A stretch of DNA of 64,000 nucleotides from Macrosoma leucophasiata. Taxonomy: Eukaryota > Arthropoda > Insecta > Lepidoptera > Hedylidae. The stretch is from positions 16,388,001 to 16,452,000 of the forward strand of contig JAWQUS010000030.1 in NCBI GenBank assembly GCA_036365455.1, written 5' to 3'. Shown here piece after piece: positions 22,581-33,599 of the stretch. The notes beneath the pieces were generated by a model, which saw nothing but the letters and a program-made list of their open reading frames with translations, had not been told where the DNA came from and did no database searches. The position numbers and the translations under genes are program-made. Numbering within the stretch: the first letter of the stretch is position 1; every line of letters begins with the position of its first letter.

Positions 22581-22866
22581 TTTTTTTTTTATGTAATGAC
22601 AGTGGCAAACAAGCATGCAGTTCACATTGATGTTAAGTGATGACTGCAGCCTATAGACACCCAAACGAAGACCAAGGTCAAAATGCAGATGCGTTACCAC
22701 TCCTGAGGCCTAAGGTGTTATACCTCTGTGCCGGAAATTACAGGGCCGTACATTACAACCTGACCGAAACACGATAGTGCTGAACACTACCATTTAGAGG
22801 CAAGTAAATTAGGTAATGCGATGGTGCCTACGCCCGCGAGCTTCGTCACTGGAGCTCTACCACCAG
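22581..22866 (-). repeat. Family B repeat
   Basis: Full-length minus copy from the poly-T to the inverse of CTGGTGGTAGAGCTCCAGTG. Confidence 0.85.
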
Positions 22867-23514
22867 TTCATGTATGCATGCTGATTCCGAAGACTCTTGA
22901 CTTCACCGGTGGACAGTACTCGGACTTCAAGGATCTAGTTGAATTACAAAGCTTATGTCACAGAGACGAATTTTAAGTTTATTGTTTTAGCAAAACGTAT
23001 TTGAATAGAGCTCTATAGGATTTCGTAATCAGTCATCATCAATATGGACAGTTAACTATATATGAAACATTATTTCGCTTAGTGATAATGATAAGAATTT
23101 AAATATTATCAAATAAATTCTTCATATTCCCAAGTCTAGATAAAGTAGTATAGATAAAACATTCAGTGTTATTTCAGCATGTTCATTTGAGAGAATTCAT
23201 CGAACACAAGGCTCTGAGCTTAGATTATATCTCGATAAACTTCACAATCAACATTACACAATTATTGCTACCTTCAGTAATTACGCAGTGGGTTGAATTA
23301 ATGCGTAAATAGAAGCGGTATTTGATCAGCTAATTAACGCTCGCGGAATTTCTCCACGCTGTCTAAATGTTTGCCACGTGCTGATTGGAAACAGTTCTTT
23401 GAAGAGTTATTCATATAACTTTAAGGTGACTAGTGCTTACATATATCTATAGATGTATATAAATAAATAAAATTGGAGTGTCTGTTTGTAATATAAAAAT
23501 AACCGCTTTTTACT

Positions 23515-23764
23515 AAATTCGTATGTACGAGTATGTATACACGGTACATAAACCAAAAAAACTTTTTTTTTTTTAAATTGTCTCTTCATCCCCGCTAATC
23601 TCAGGAACGGCTTTACCGATTTGGTCGGGACTTTCACTGGCAGATAGCTTATATAATAAGGAGTAACTATGGCTACTTTTATATTAGCTGCGCCCACGAC
23701 TTCGTCTGGGTAGATACTCAGCAATCACAAATTCTCACGCGGACGAAGTCGCGGGCACAGCTAG
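23515..23764 (+). mobile_element. Family Q Helitron-like element with long 3' hairpin, copy 2
   Basis: Same plan as 8907-9178: GGCTTTACCGATTTGGTCGG, CTTTCACTGGCAGATAGCTT, then a foldback from TAGCTGCGCCCACGACTTCG to CGAAGTCGCGGGCACAGCTAG ending at 23764, followed by T. Confidence 0.6.
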
Positions 23765-24167
23765 TGTTCAATATAATTCTGTTTTACGATTATCAGGAAT
23801 AACGGGCTGAAGATCTCATTTTCGGATATACTCGTGAGTAACTACCTACTAAAGTAAGTACGAGACAGGACACTCCCCTTGGTAGCATGGTTCCAGCTTT
23901 TTGCATTCAATTTACCACACTTTCAACATGACAGCTGACGTGAAAACGTCTTACATAAATATCTGTCAAATAAAATTAAAAATGGAACCGCCTGTTTGCT
24001 TCCGGTTTCTTCTCCTATAAACGCACACCCTGAAAGTAGTTTGTTCATATTCGATAGAAGAATCGATTTTAGGCATCTTTAATATACCAAGTTAATTTTT
24101 TATTCCAAAATTAATTACGATTAAGTAAATTATGGTCACCCGTTTAGTGAACAGTTAATACAAACGG

Positions 24168-24410
24168 TGTAGAGGAACGGGTGGAAGTGTTCCTCCGATG
24201 AAAAGGGAGGATCCTCCGACCAGGCGAGGTGATAGCGAATGGCGGGCCGCGGCCCAACGATTGACGTTGGGAAGTTGTATAAAAGCCAATTGTTGAGAAT
24301 ACTTCGTATGTGCGATGTAATTCGATTGCACACCATCTACCGTACTAGATAAGTACTGTGAGGTTTCATTATATTCCACTAGTTGGCGCCTTAATGTAGT
24401 GGACGCTACA
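24168..24410 (+). mobile_element. Solo LTR
   Basis: A 243-bp sequence beginning TGTAG and ending CTACA, a 5-bp terminal inverse repeat with TG...CA ends. It is flanked by a perfect 4-bp duplication ACGG (24164-24167, 24411-24414). A TATAAAAG box lies at 24278-24285. The related locus near 59160-59240 runs straight through the site as CAAACGGAAATGAGAC, which is the empty site. No internal coding region is present, so this is a solo LTR left by recombination between LTRs. TGGCGCC near its 3' end is inside the LTR and is not a primer site. Confidence 0.85.
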
Positions 24411-24789
24411 ACGGCAATGAGACTAACGTCTATTTAAAATAAAATGCGAGTCTCGACAATTTCAATGAAACTCGTTGAGACGTGCATTTTTGCGGTGTTC
24501 GATCAGCTAAACAACGTTCGCAGAATTTCTCCGACCTATCTTAAAAAAACCACAAAGGCTAATCAGTTATTTAACCTCAATTATAACGATATCTTTATAT
24601 TTACTTGCATTCGCATTTTGAACTCTGGTGGTAGTTTTATACACAAGGCTAAGTTTGCTTTCCGAACTTCACAATAACGCAATTGTAGCTATCTTGTATG
24701 TATGAATCAGCGGTTTTTTGAATTAACGCCGAAATAGAAGCGAGTTGTTTGATTAGTTAATTAATGTGCGCGAAATTTCTCGAAACTAA

Positions 24790-24935
24790 CCCCCTTATTC
24801 ATAAACGTACATTAGATACGTTTTAGTTATAGAATGCTTTGTCTTTGTCAGTTGCATAGTCAAATGTGCAGGATAGAAAAAGACAAAGGAGTGATTAGCA
24901 ACACTTTAGCCAAAATACGTTTATGAATAAGGGGG
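24790..24935 (+). mobile_element. Family D MITE, copy 3
   Basis: 146 bp with terminal repeats CCCCCTTATTCATAAACGTA and the inverse. Flanks are TAA and TTT, so no clear target duplication. Confidence 0.8.
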
Positions 24936-25027
24936 TTTGTGTTTGGTACAAATTGTAGGATTCGCCACTGTTTTAATTGGAATTTAAGATGTTTGGTATT
25001 TTTGATAGTTCACTGTTCACTAGTGCA

Positions 25028-25348
25028 CATAGCGCAACTCGGTCCACCGGTCGCGGCGGACTGGAGAGGAGTAGCCATAGCGTTTATTACCGATGCAAAA
25101 CAGTCTGTCATTTTTTGCGGGGGGTAATAAGTGTGACACTCACTCACACTACGAAATCGTCTATTACTACGAAACTCACACCTTGACTTTAAAATTACAT
25201 AAACAATTTCACGCACACATTTAAATAACTGGGCGTCGTAAATAAATAACCGACCATTTGGTCTTGTACTTTGACATAGGGGAAAGCCTGCATATGGCTT
25301 CTTCCCTCCGGTCCGTCGCGGCCGGTGGTCCGGGTTGCTTGCTCTTTG
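25028..25348 (+). mobile_element. Family C MITE, copy 3 (hAT-type)
   Basis: A 321-bp diverged copy with a perfect 8-bp target duplication CTAGTGCA (25020-25027, 25349-25356). Its ends, CATAGCGCAACTCGG and GTTGCTTGCTCTTTG, have drifted from the family consensus. Confidence 0.9.
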
Positions 25349-25430
25349 CTAGTGCAGCAACATATACCGTGTCTACCTGCATTTTAGGTGATGATTAGAT
25401 AATTTTAGATAAGTACTGTATAAAGATTTC

Positions 25431-25576
25431 CCCCCTTATTCATAAACGTACATTAGATACGTTTTATCTATAGAATGCTTTGTCTTTGTCAGTTGCATTG
25501 TCAAATGTGCAGGATAGAAAAAGGCAAAGGAGTGATTAGCAACACTTTAGCTAAAATACGTTTATGAATAAGGGGG
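25431..25576 (+). mobile_element. Family D MITE, copy 4
   Basis: A 146-bp copy nearly identical to copies 1 and 3. Flanked by TTC on both sides, again a possible 3-bp duplication. Confidence 0.8.
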
Positions 25577-26409
25577 TTCGTGTGTAAATTCATTATGTTC
25601 AGAATTATATTGTTAAATCTTTAATTTTGCTGATTAGAGTTCCATTATTCAAAGCTTTTAGCTTCCTTCTCGTAACATTTTAGAATAAGTGACTACCTAC
25701 CTGACTGACTGTTGCTACCTTCTATAATTCCACGGTGGTTTGAATTAATGCGTAAATTGAAGCGTTAAGCGTTGGAGGTGTTTGATCAGTTAATTAATAT
25801 GCGCGAAATTGATCCGAACTGTCTAAGTGTTTTTTATACAAAATGTATTTCCAGATTGCTAATTTCACTTAGCTTTGAGCCTTGTTTCCTTCTTGATACG
25901 TCTGACTATGAACAATTTTAATAAAATGAGAATAATAATTAAATCCTCACTATATTAATATTATATAGGCGAGAAAACGGCACGTCGAATATTTTATCTA
26001 TTTATTTATTTAATCTTTTATACACTAAAACGATACATTAGGCGGACTTAATGCCACAAGGCTTTTTCTATCAGTCAACCTTAGGGTAGTGAGGATAGCA
26101 ACGAAGTAGGTGCATCACTGGTGAAAATATATGAGGATAACAAATATTTTGTACAAAACGAAGTAAATGAGGAATACGAGCAAGTGTTTAATGATGTAAG
26201 TACATTATGTATTGAGATTAAACAGTTATGAGTTCGATATTCGATATATCGAACTGTTAAGTTCAAAGTGGAAGTGAATATCGCTCGTGAACACGTTCAA
26301 AGCGAATGTTAATTCGAGCAATTACAAAAAGTATCGGCGTGAGATCAAAGCGGCAACTGGCAACGTGATAATATAAGCCTTAGGCACGTATTCGACATAT
26401 GACCATTTA

Positions 26410-26954
26410 CTGGTGGTAGAGCTCCATTGACGGAGCTCGCGGGCGTAGGCACCACCGCATTACCTAATATACTTGCCGCTAAATGGTAGTGTTCAGCACT
26501 ATCGTGTTCCGGTCAGGTGGTAATGTACGGCCCTGTAATTTCCGACATAGACGCTTAACACCTTAGGCCTCAGGAGTGGTAACGCATCTGCATTTTGACC
26601 TCTGGTCTTTGTGTGGGTATCTATAGGCTACAGTCATCACTTAACATCAATGTGAGCTGCATGCTTGTTTGCCACTTTCATCTATATATAAAAATGCAAC
26701 CCGTTTTTCTTGGTCACGGCATCACGCGTGAATGACTGGACCGATTTGGCTAATATTGATTTTGAATGATTTTGGAAGTCCAGGGAATGTTTAAAAGGTA
26801 AGAAAATATGAATAAATTGAAGGGAAATAGTAAAAACCACCATTTCATTGTCCCATACAAATAGTCCGTATCTATCAAACCTAAGACACATGTCATATTT
26901 TTGTTCTGAGGCAATACGAAGTTTGCCGGGTCAGCTAGTTACATATAAAAATAT
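26410..26954 (+). repeat. Family B repeat split by a Helitron
   Basis: Family B occupies 26410-26680, to GCCACTTTCA. It resumes at 26939 with TTACATATAAAAA, together reproducing the normal family B 3' end. The 258 bp between are the Helitron at 26681. Confidence 0.85.
26681..26938 (+). mobile_element. Non-autonomous Helitron
   Basis: Begins TCTATATATAAAAATG and ends GCCGGGTCAGCTAG. It sits exactly between an A and a T with no target duplication, the Helitron insertion signature. The interrupted family B sequence on both sides lets the original site CA|TTACATA be read. A minus-strand relative is at 41040-41283. No Rep/helicase is encoded. Confidence 0.85.
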
Positions 26955-27155
26955 ACTCGTATATATGATAATCCTTAACATGAATAAATATTGGTACCGA
27001 AATCAAAACACAAAACGTTTTAATCGGATCGGGTGCCATAGCACCTTGATTTATGCGTTATTTAAACAGTACTCTCATATTGTGATACGGCGGTCGTGTG
27101 ATTTATAGTCTGCTGATTAATTGCATTAGTCATACTTTTAATGAATGTTTGGAAT

Positions 27156-27275
27156 CATAGAGCAACACGGGCCACCGGCGGACCGGAGGGGAGTAGCCAT
27201 AGCGTTTATTACCGATGCAGAACAGTCTGTCATTGTTGGCGGGGGGAAATTTGTGTGACACACACACACACACAC

Positions 27276-27335
<60 letters not shown>

Positions 27336-27525
27336 CTAAAATCGTCTATTACTACGAAACTCATACCTTGACTTTAACAAAATACATGAACAATTACACA
27401 CACACATTAAAATATCTCGGCGACAGGCATCGGACCACTTGCGCTTGTACTTTGACAGAGGGAATAGCCTGCATACGGCTACACCCCTCCGGTCCGCCGC
27501 GGCCGGTGATCCGTGTTGCTCTATG
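27156..27525 (+). mobile_element. Family C MITE, copy 4, with (AC)n expansion
   Basis: A 370-bp copy with terminal repeats CATAGAGCAACACGGGCC and GTTGCTCTATG. Flanks (TTTGGAAT / CTTGGCAA) match only partly. It is longer than the other copies because of the microsatellite at 27258-27334. Confidence 0.85.
27258..27334 (+). repeat. (AC)n microsatellite
   Basis: 77 bp of AC dinucleotides with a single G interruption near 27280. It lies where other family C copies have only a few CA units, so it grew from the element's own CA-rich stretch. The Cys-Val frames across it are artefacts of the repeat. Confidence 0.95.
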
Positions 27526-27534
27526 CTTGGCAAA

Positions 27535-28980
27535 GTTGATTTTGTAGAGCTCTCTTTTAGGAGATCAAGGGCATATAATTTACTTCCACCACCACATTAC
27601 TTAAACTACCTATCGCTGTATTGTAGGTACTGTTTATTGCTAACGTGTTTTGATTAGGCGGATACGGTATAGAGATAAATAGTTTTGATTTCAAGAACGG
27701 CAACGCTTCTATATTGAGATCTCATGTTTTCAAATATTAAATTAGATAAATTAGACAATTGTTTTTTTTCACTAAGCATTTTGGATTGAATAGTTTTGTA
27801 CTATCGTGACATAAAAATAAAACAAGAGACGTGTGGCACTCGGAGACTGCCGCGGTAAGTGCGTGATATTTAAAAAAAAAGTCTTTAATAGTTCTGCTAT
27901 TCATCGATAGACGGCAAAACTAAAAAGTATCACCGCTGTGCCGGTCGGGGTGGGGGTGTTAGGTTATTTTCGTTACGGCATATCTGGATTCGGTCTCCAC
28001 GCTCAAGGCCAGCGATAGAAGCTATGCAATAGGTTAAAAAAAATAGTATCCTTCTTCGGTAGGGATATTTCCCTACTACTATGATCAATGAAACAAACAA
28101 TACCGTCTTAGCGCTAAAGTACACCAAATTCCTTGAAGCACACGCGTTAAAACGTAATTTCAAGTACAAAAGCATATTAGGTATATGCTACAAATTAAGG
28201 TCTAGCACAGACACAATTTGTGCTCATATCATTTATTGTAGGAAAATCTCGTTCATACGATCATGATTTACATATTGGCACAGATAACAGTCTGATAGAA
28301 GTAATATATTATAGGCATCTAGATATAGCGCCCTTGTAACTCGACATTTTCATATAAATAAGCGTCGTGGAATGGATTCGAATCATCTATTGAGGAATCG
28401 AGTATCGCGGAATATAAATGACTCGTTCTCTTTCCCATTTGTGCAGGTAGGTACAGGTTTTTGGAAGAAAACTATTTAGGAAAGATTGATGAACTTATAA
28501 GGTACAGGTTTTTGCAAGAAAATTGATCAACTTATAAAAAAAAACACTCAAAAATTTATTTAATCACTTGGAAATAATATAATTTGCTTGTGATAGGTCA
28601 AATTATTAAATTAAAAATTAAAGCGAATAACAACTGATACGTTGATTAATATGTCTAAGTTAACAAAATAAAATAAATAATGGTCCAAAAATACTTAATA
28701 ATAAAAATATGTATCAACAGAATGTTCCATACTCTCTTTTACAAACGGCAAGACAAAACTAAACAAAAAAATTCATTGTAGAAATTAAACTTGCGGATTT
28801 TCTCGCGTTTACAACACTCCCAAACTTCTTCATACACCCTAACCTACGAAAACGTTAAAAAAATCATATTCACTGGCAGAGTTCCAAAGCCCACATTACT
28901 GAGATAAAAACTGCCAAAAAGAAAACACAGTAGGGTCTTTTCAAAATATGTTCCTGTATAAAGTTCGAAGTGGTCCTAAT
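27535..28980. other. Unassigned interval
   Basis: A donor-like GCCGCGGTAAGTGCG lies at about 27849. The segment 28776-28860 (AACTTGCGGATTTTCTCGCG block) recurs at about 57430-57482, so it is part of an unclassified interspersed repeat. No other feature is supported. Confidence 0.35.
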
Positions 28981-28990
28981 AGCATTTTCT

Positions 28991-29226
28991 AATGGTGGTA
29001 GAGTCCAGTAGAAAATGCTGTAGGGACTCGACGGCGTAGGCACCACTGCATTATCTAATCTGCCGCCAAATGGTAGTCACAGAGACATAACAACTAAGGT
29101 CTCAGGGGTGGTACCGTATCTGCATTTTGACCTCTGCTTTTTATATAGATGTCTATAGGCTGCAGTAATCACTTAACATCAGTGTGAGCTGCAAGCATGT
29201 TTGCCCCCTTCCTTTCATAAAAAAAC
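28991..29226 (+). repeat. Family B repeat, internally deleted
   Basis: Starts AATGGTGGTAGAGTCCAG, lacks part of the middle, and ends near ATAAAAAAAC. Confidence 0.7.
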
Positions 29227-29259
29227 TTACAAAGTGTATATAACGTCAATGTAATATAT

Positions 29260-29361
29260 GTGCCGGCAATTACAGGGCCGTAGATTTAAGTAAGGCAAGT
29301 ATATTACGTAATGCGGTGGTGCCTACGCCTGCGAGCTCCGTCACTGTAGCCCTACCACCAG
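29260..29361 (-). repeat. Family B repeat, 5' part only
   Basis: The 5' ~100 bp of family B in inverse orientation, 34 bp after the preceding plus copy, so the two face each other. Confidence 0.7.
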
Positions 29362-29364
29362 TTA

Positions 29365-31340
29365 AAAGTAAAATTACGTATCTAATGCAGCCTTGTACTT
29401 GTATTACATAGCAAACGTGACCTCCGCAAGGATATCCAAGGATATCTGGAGGGCCAGGGTTTCATCACGATTACACAACCGATTAACATTCGCGATACAA
29501 CTGTGTGAATTATATTTATTGGCCATTGTTGTCTGTTTGCTAATTTATGGCTTAAAACATGCTTACGAATTATTCCTAATGTTCATACAAAAAATTACCA
29601 TTGGTAAATTTATACAAGAGCTGATTTTTGAAGAGCAATTATAAATCTTTTGTATTTTAAAGATGTATAGATTTTTGTCGTTTTTGCCGATTGTACCACT
29701 CCGAATATCATAAATCTAAATGTATTTTTACTCATTTTACAAACCGGGTCGTGACGCGATACAGATATTGGGTAAAAACACTTTTTACCTTTATTCCGAC
29801 GTTTCGACTCGGTTGCACAAGCCGTGGTCGCGAAATGTGGTCGTCTAAATGTATGTTAACTAAATATACTTAGAAACAATAATTAGTCAATAATAAGAAT
29901 GACATGTCCTTTCCTCAAAGATTTTAGGGAAGTGCTTCATAAGTCCAGAGTAATCTTAGCATTTATTCGCATTTATTTTAACGAATATGTTAATTATTAT
30001 CAATTAAACGTTTTAACAATTTTTCGTTTGCATTTTTTAACACAAAATATTGGCTACAAAACTGCGAAACCCACTTAATATATACTAAAACATAATTTAA
30101 AACAACGACTGCAGAAGCGCCCTTCCAAAACTTCAGCTAAAAGGGTTGTGGCGTAAAATTTTCAGCTCTCATTTCACTTCCTTCAAAACAACACGTTTGG
30201 GTGTTCGCAGTCTGTGTATACAGCGTAATGATATTAGCTCGGCACGAGTCTCACTGGAACAATGCTAGTGCACCAATTTCACATACAGAACAGTCGGAAT
30301 CTTCCCAAATCTGATAAGATTTAAGCGCGTACCACACTTACAGGGGATGATTGATTATAACTATGTCTCGAGTTGATGATTGTCATCGCGAACTGATAAT
30401 ATCTTTGCCTGGATATCGTAAAAGATCTATATCATATATATTGATCAGAAGAAGGTGTCTAGGGAGTATTAACTCTGAGGAGGGAAACGGTACCTACTTA
30501 TAAAGGAAAATCCGTCCTTGACTAATCGATATAACTGACAAGCTGAACCCGACGTTGAATTTTTATACCATATTATAAAAATTCAAATGTTAAATTTTAA
30601 TTGAAAATTTTAGGGTTTTTTAATACGATAATCGTAGTACACAATCATTGTGTAATAGAGAAAGCTAGTAATATTTTTATATAATTATCGGTAGTCGGAC
30701 AACTCAATCTATATGTAATACGAATGCATTTCAGTTCTATACCTATCTAAATATTCTACTTGGGTAAAATTTCATCCACAAGTATGGTCTAGGCTTTACG
30801 TAGCTGGTAATTTTATCACGCTCTCCCCTCACAATGCCGCTTTGTTCGTCCTGACAGATGGGATTCCCGTTGAAATCTCACCTCAGACAATTCCGCAGAT
30901 AAGCTGACTTACTTTGAATTTTCCAGTCTTTATAAATCTTTTCTTTGAATTAAAGCGATTTGCATTTATATCTAATTCTGGTTGCCGTATAATCAGCCAC
31001 TCGTTTTGTCTTTTTGGACTGCCTAAATTTATTATCTTTGTGAATTTAATTTGACTTTTTATCCTCGATGATTTCATAAAAGCAATTAAAAATGGAAACA
31101 GGTTTGTGTATACCTAGTAGAGATAACCTTAAATGATTATCTAAAAAAATATACTAAAACAGTTTAGATTGACTTCTCATATATTATTCAGAGCGCTCCG
31201 TCCAACGCCGAACAAAATACTGCTCAAGGGCGGCCCACTTTAAAATATTCTATGCGCCTGAATAATTCCTGATTGGTCGTAAAGAATGCATTTGCATACT
31301 GTTTCGCTGCAACGGACATTTTGATCTCACAATACACAAC
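29365..31340. other. Unassigned interval upstream of the candidate exon
   Basis: No element was recognised. Near the right end, ATTGGTC (31274, inverse CCAAT) and an arthropod initiator-like CTCAGTTT with its A at 31349 precede the open exon. No TATA box sits at the expected spacing. Confidence 0.35.
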
Positions 31341-31444
31341 ATTGCCTCAGTTTAACGATCGAAGATAAACACAAAACCATATTTTGTCCCCAAACAGTGT
31401 AGTGTTTGATGTGCAACGCAACAGTGAAATGAATAAGGAATGCA

Positions 31445-32006
31445 GTGATGGAATTTTTAACTTACATCGGAACTTTGAAGGCAGTGAAAATGATCGTGCT
31501 CTCGAACATATTCCGGGCGAGTCATCCTCAGCAGTTGGGTACCAAAGATATAACCGATCTGTCGGAGAGACCGAAAAAGCTGTCGCAGAGTTCGCTCCGA
31601 ATACAGCGGAAGAGCCAAGATAGTATCGATAAAATGGGACAACCGAAGGCGAACGATAAACGTCTTTCTAATAGCGTCGATGCGATCGTAACGCACAAAG
31701 ATGCCAAAAATAAAGTGATATGTAGTGCCAAAGGTTTATTAGAAACAAATTTAGATGATCTGTTCAACGATGTGCAGAAACTTGACGGGTGGGACGTGGA
31801 GACGAAGAGTTTGGGTGCCAGTGAACCGACGTTAAGGTTGAGTGATACAAAAAAGTTGAAGCGTGCGTCTCTCATGTCAGAAGATGACTATGGAGACGAT
31901 AGTGCGACGGACAGTGATTGTGTAGACGAAGTGGTGCGAGAGCAGAGGAAGTGCATGGGTGCAAGGCGGTTCGGACACATGTTGAGGCGGGTTATATCCA
32001 GAAATG
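31445..32006 (+). CDS. Candidate first coding exon of an unidentified host gene
   Basis: An open frame from ATG 31445 runs 187 codons to an ATG|GTGAGT splice donor (GT at 32007-32008). Read through without splicing, it stops seven codons later. The peptide is hydrophilic, with a Lys/Ser-rich middle (about residues 40-90), an acidic patch MSEDDYGDDSATDSDCVDE (about 144-162) and a basic end ARRFGHMLRRVISRNG. I recognise no domain, signal peptide or membrane segment. It overlaps no repeat family, and its GC content exceeds that of the flanks. A shorter plus frame (31384-31623) overlaps it, so the start is uncertain. The downstream exons would lie beyond the window or be too small to see. Confidence 0.45.
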
Positions 32007-32012
32007 GTGAGT
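32007..32012 (+). other. Candidate 5' splice site
   Basis: GTGAGT directly after the open exon. It fits the metazoan donor consensus and would open an intron of more than 30 kb. Confidence 0.4.
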
Positions 32013-32014
32013 TG

Positions 32015-32750
32015 TTTACTGAATTGTAATGTTAACGTAAAATGATAGGATGGTTTTACGTTTGGAACATCTTCACGGTTTTTAGTTTTAGTCCCGAATA
32101 ATGTTATGGGTTTAGTCTCAAGTATGTGCCGCATACTAGTTTATTGTGATTTCCTTACGTGTTTCAAGATTCATGAAGGACTTTTAGGCGACTCAAAACA
32201 GAAAAAATATTGTTTGAAATAAAATGTTTTTATTCAATCAGATTCATGACTAACTTATTTGAAGCTGTATATAGCAGCACTTTAGGGTATTATTTCTGTT
32301 ATGGGATATTGGATCACAGGTTTAGTTACTTGCCTATATTGAACGTAGTTAATAAACTATGATTTTATGTGCAGATTAATATTAAAAGTAAAGCTATTTA
32401 AGTTTTGTAAATTCATGTTAAAGACAATTGAATGTACAGGTTCATATCAAAATTTACGATTTGAAAACTCTACTTGAATTTTAAAACTCATTTCTAACAT
32501 CGTATCGCTGCCGATCAACGACAACTAAGCACGTAATTCCGTCACCTGAGGTGTCTATTTTTATGTCAACCGCAGTGACTGTCAGCTCAATTAACGGTAT
32601 ATTAACTTTTTAATAGAAAACACGAAAGCGATTAAACGGTGTCGACAACAATGCCCGTAGAAATCCACACGCGACGTCAGCAACCGTATCTGATATTGTA
32701 CAATGTACATCATTGTGTTGTTTGTATAAATATCGAATTTGGCGATTATG
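32015..32750. other. AT-rich interval (possible intron)
   Basis: No repeat family or exon was recognised. Confidence 0.4.
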
Positions 32751-32754
32751 CACG

Positions 32755-33034
32755 TTTTTTTTATGTAATGGAAGTGGCAAACAAGCATGCAGTTCACACT
32801 GATGTTTAGCGATGACTGCAGCCTATAGAAACGCACACAAAGACCAAGGTCAAAATGCAGATGCGTTACCACCAGGCCTAAGGTGTTATGCCTCTGTGCC
32901 CGGAAATTACAGGGCCGTACAATAAACCGGACCGGAACACGATAGTGCTGAACGGTTGATGATTTAGCGGCAAGTATATTAGGCAACGCGGTGGTGCCTA
33001 CGCTCGAGCTTCGTCACTGGACCTCTACCACCAG
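32755..33034 (-). repeat. Family B repeat
   Basis: Nearly full-length minus copy with small deletions near 32871-32876 and 33003-33006. Confidence 0.82.
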
Positions 33035-33075
33035 TAAAATAGTACCACGTGTAGATGAGGTCTAACACTAGCTTA

Positions 33076-33145
33076 GTAGACCACCATTGCAACGCTAGTG
33101 ATCTGGGTTCGATCGGGGGCTATCAGAGATAATGGTCTGGTAAAG
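33076..33145 (+). repeat. tRNA-like SINE head fragment
   Basis: A box B-like GGGTTCGATCGGG with a following AGATAATGG block resembles the 41582 SINE, but the box A half is degraded. Confidence 0.35.
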
Positions 33146-33599
33146 AGGATTTTTTAATTTAAATTTTATAATATCAGAATCAGAAATTCATTTAGGGTGA
33201 CAAGCGCCGCTTATGACAATTATAAAACAAACAAATTAATTGAAAATTATCGATAATTGATATACATGTCAAATTACTCATCCAAAAGGGCTGGACCGAT
33301 CATTATGACATTTTGTGTGTATGTTTGGTAGGTATGAGAATCGGTTGTAGTCAATTTTTTATATCCCTAAATGGTATGATGGTAATGAATCTGCCCATGT
33401 ATTTTTTTTCGATTTTTCGCACATTGATTTTTTTACACCTAAGGCGATGCGCAGTTCGTCGGGGTAGTTAGTATTATTATATAAATATAAAGTTATAATG
33501 AATTGACATTAGTATGTATGTATCTCCACGCCAGGTCCCTAACGGGGTAGGCAGAGAGTGTAGACCGCATAACATTAGTTCTTTCTATAAACGGCATCA

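Larger units (their letters stand above)
23240..25860 (+). repeat. Dispersed diverged duplicates of a ~150-bp segment
   Basis: Related blocks at about 23270-23400, 24460-24560, 24670-24790 and 25700-25850 share TTTGAATTAA..CG..AAAT.GAAGCG followed by TTTGATCAGTTAATTAA and a GCG.AATTTCTC block. Family D MITEs, a family C MITE and a solo LTR have inserted between or within them. The segment matches nothing I recognise. Confidence 0.45.

Noticed and set aside
24385..24397. TGGCGCC as an LTR primer-binding site
   Set aside because: It lies inside the 243-bp solo LTR bounded by the ACGG duplication, so it is not adjacent to an LTR end.
27130..27371. Overlapping Cys-Val and Thr-His frames
   Set aside because: They are translations of the (AC)n microsatellite inside a MITE.
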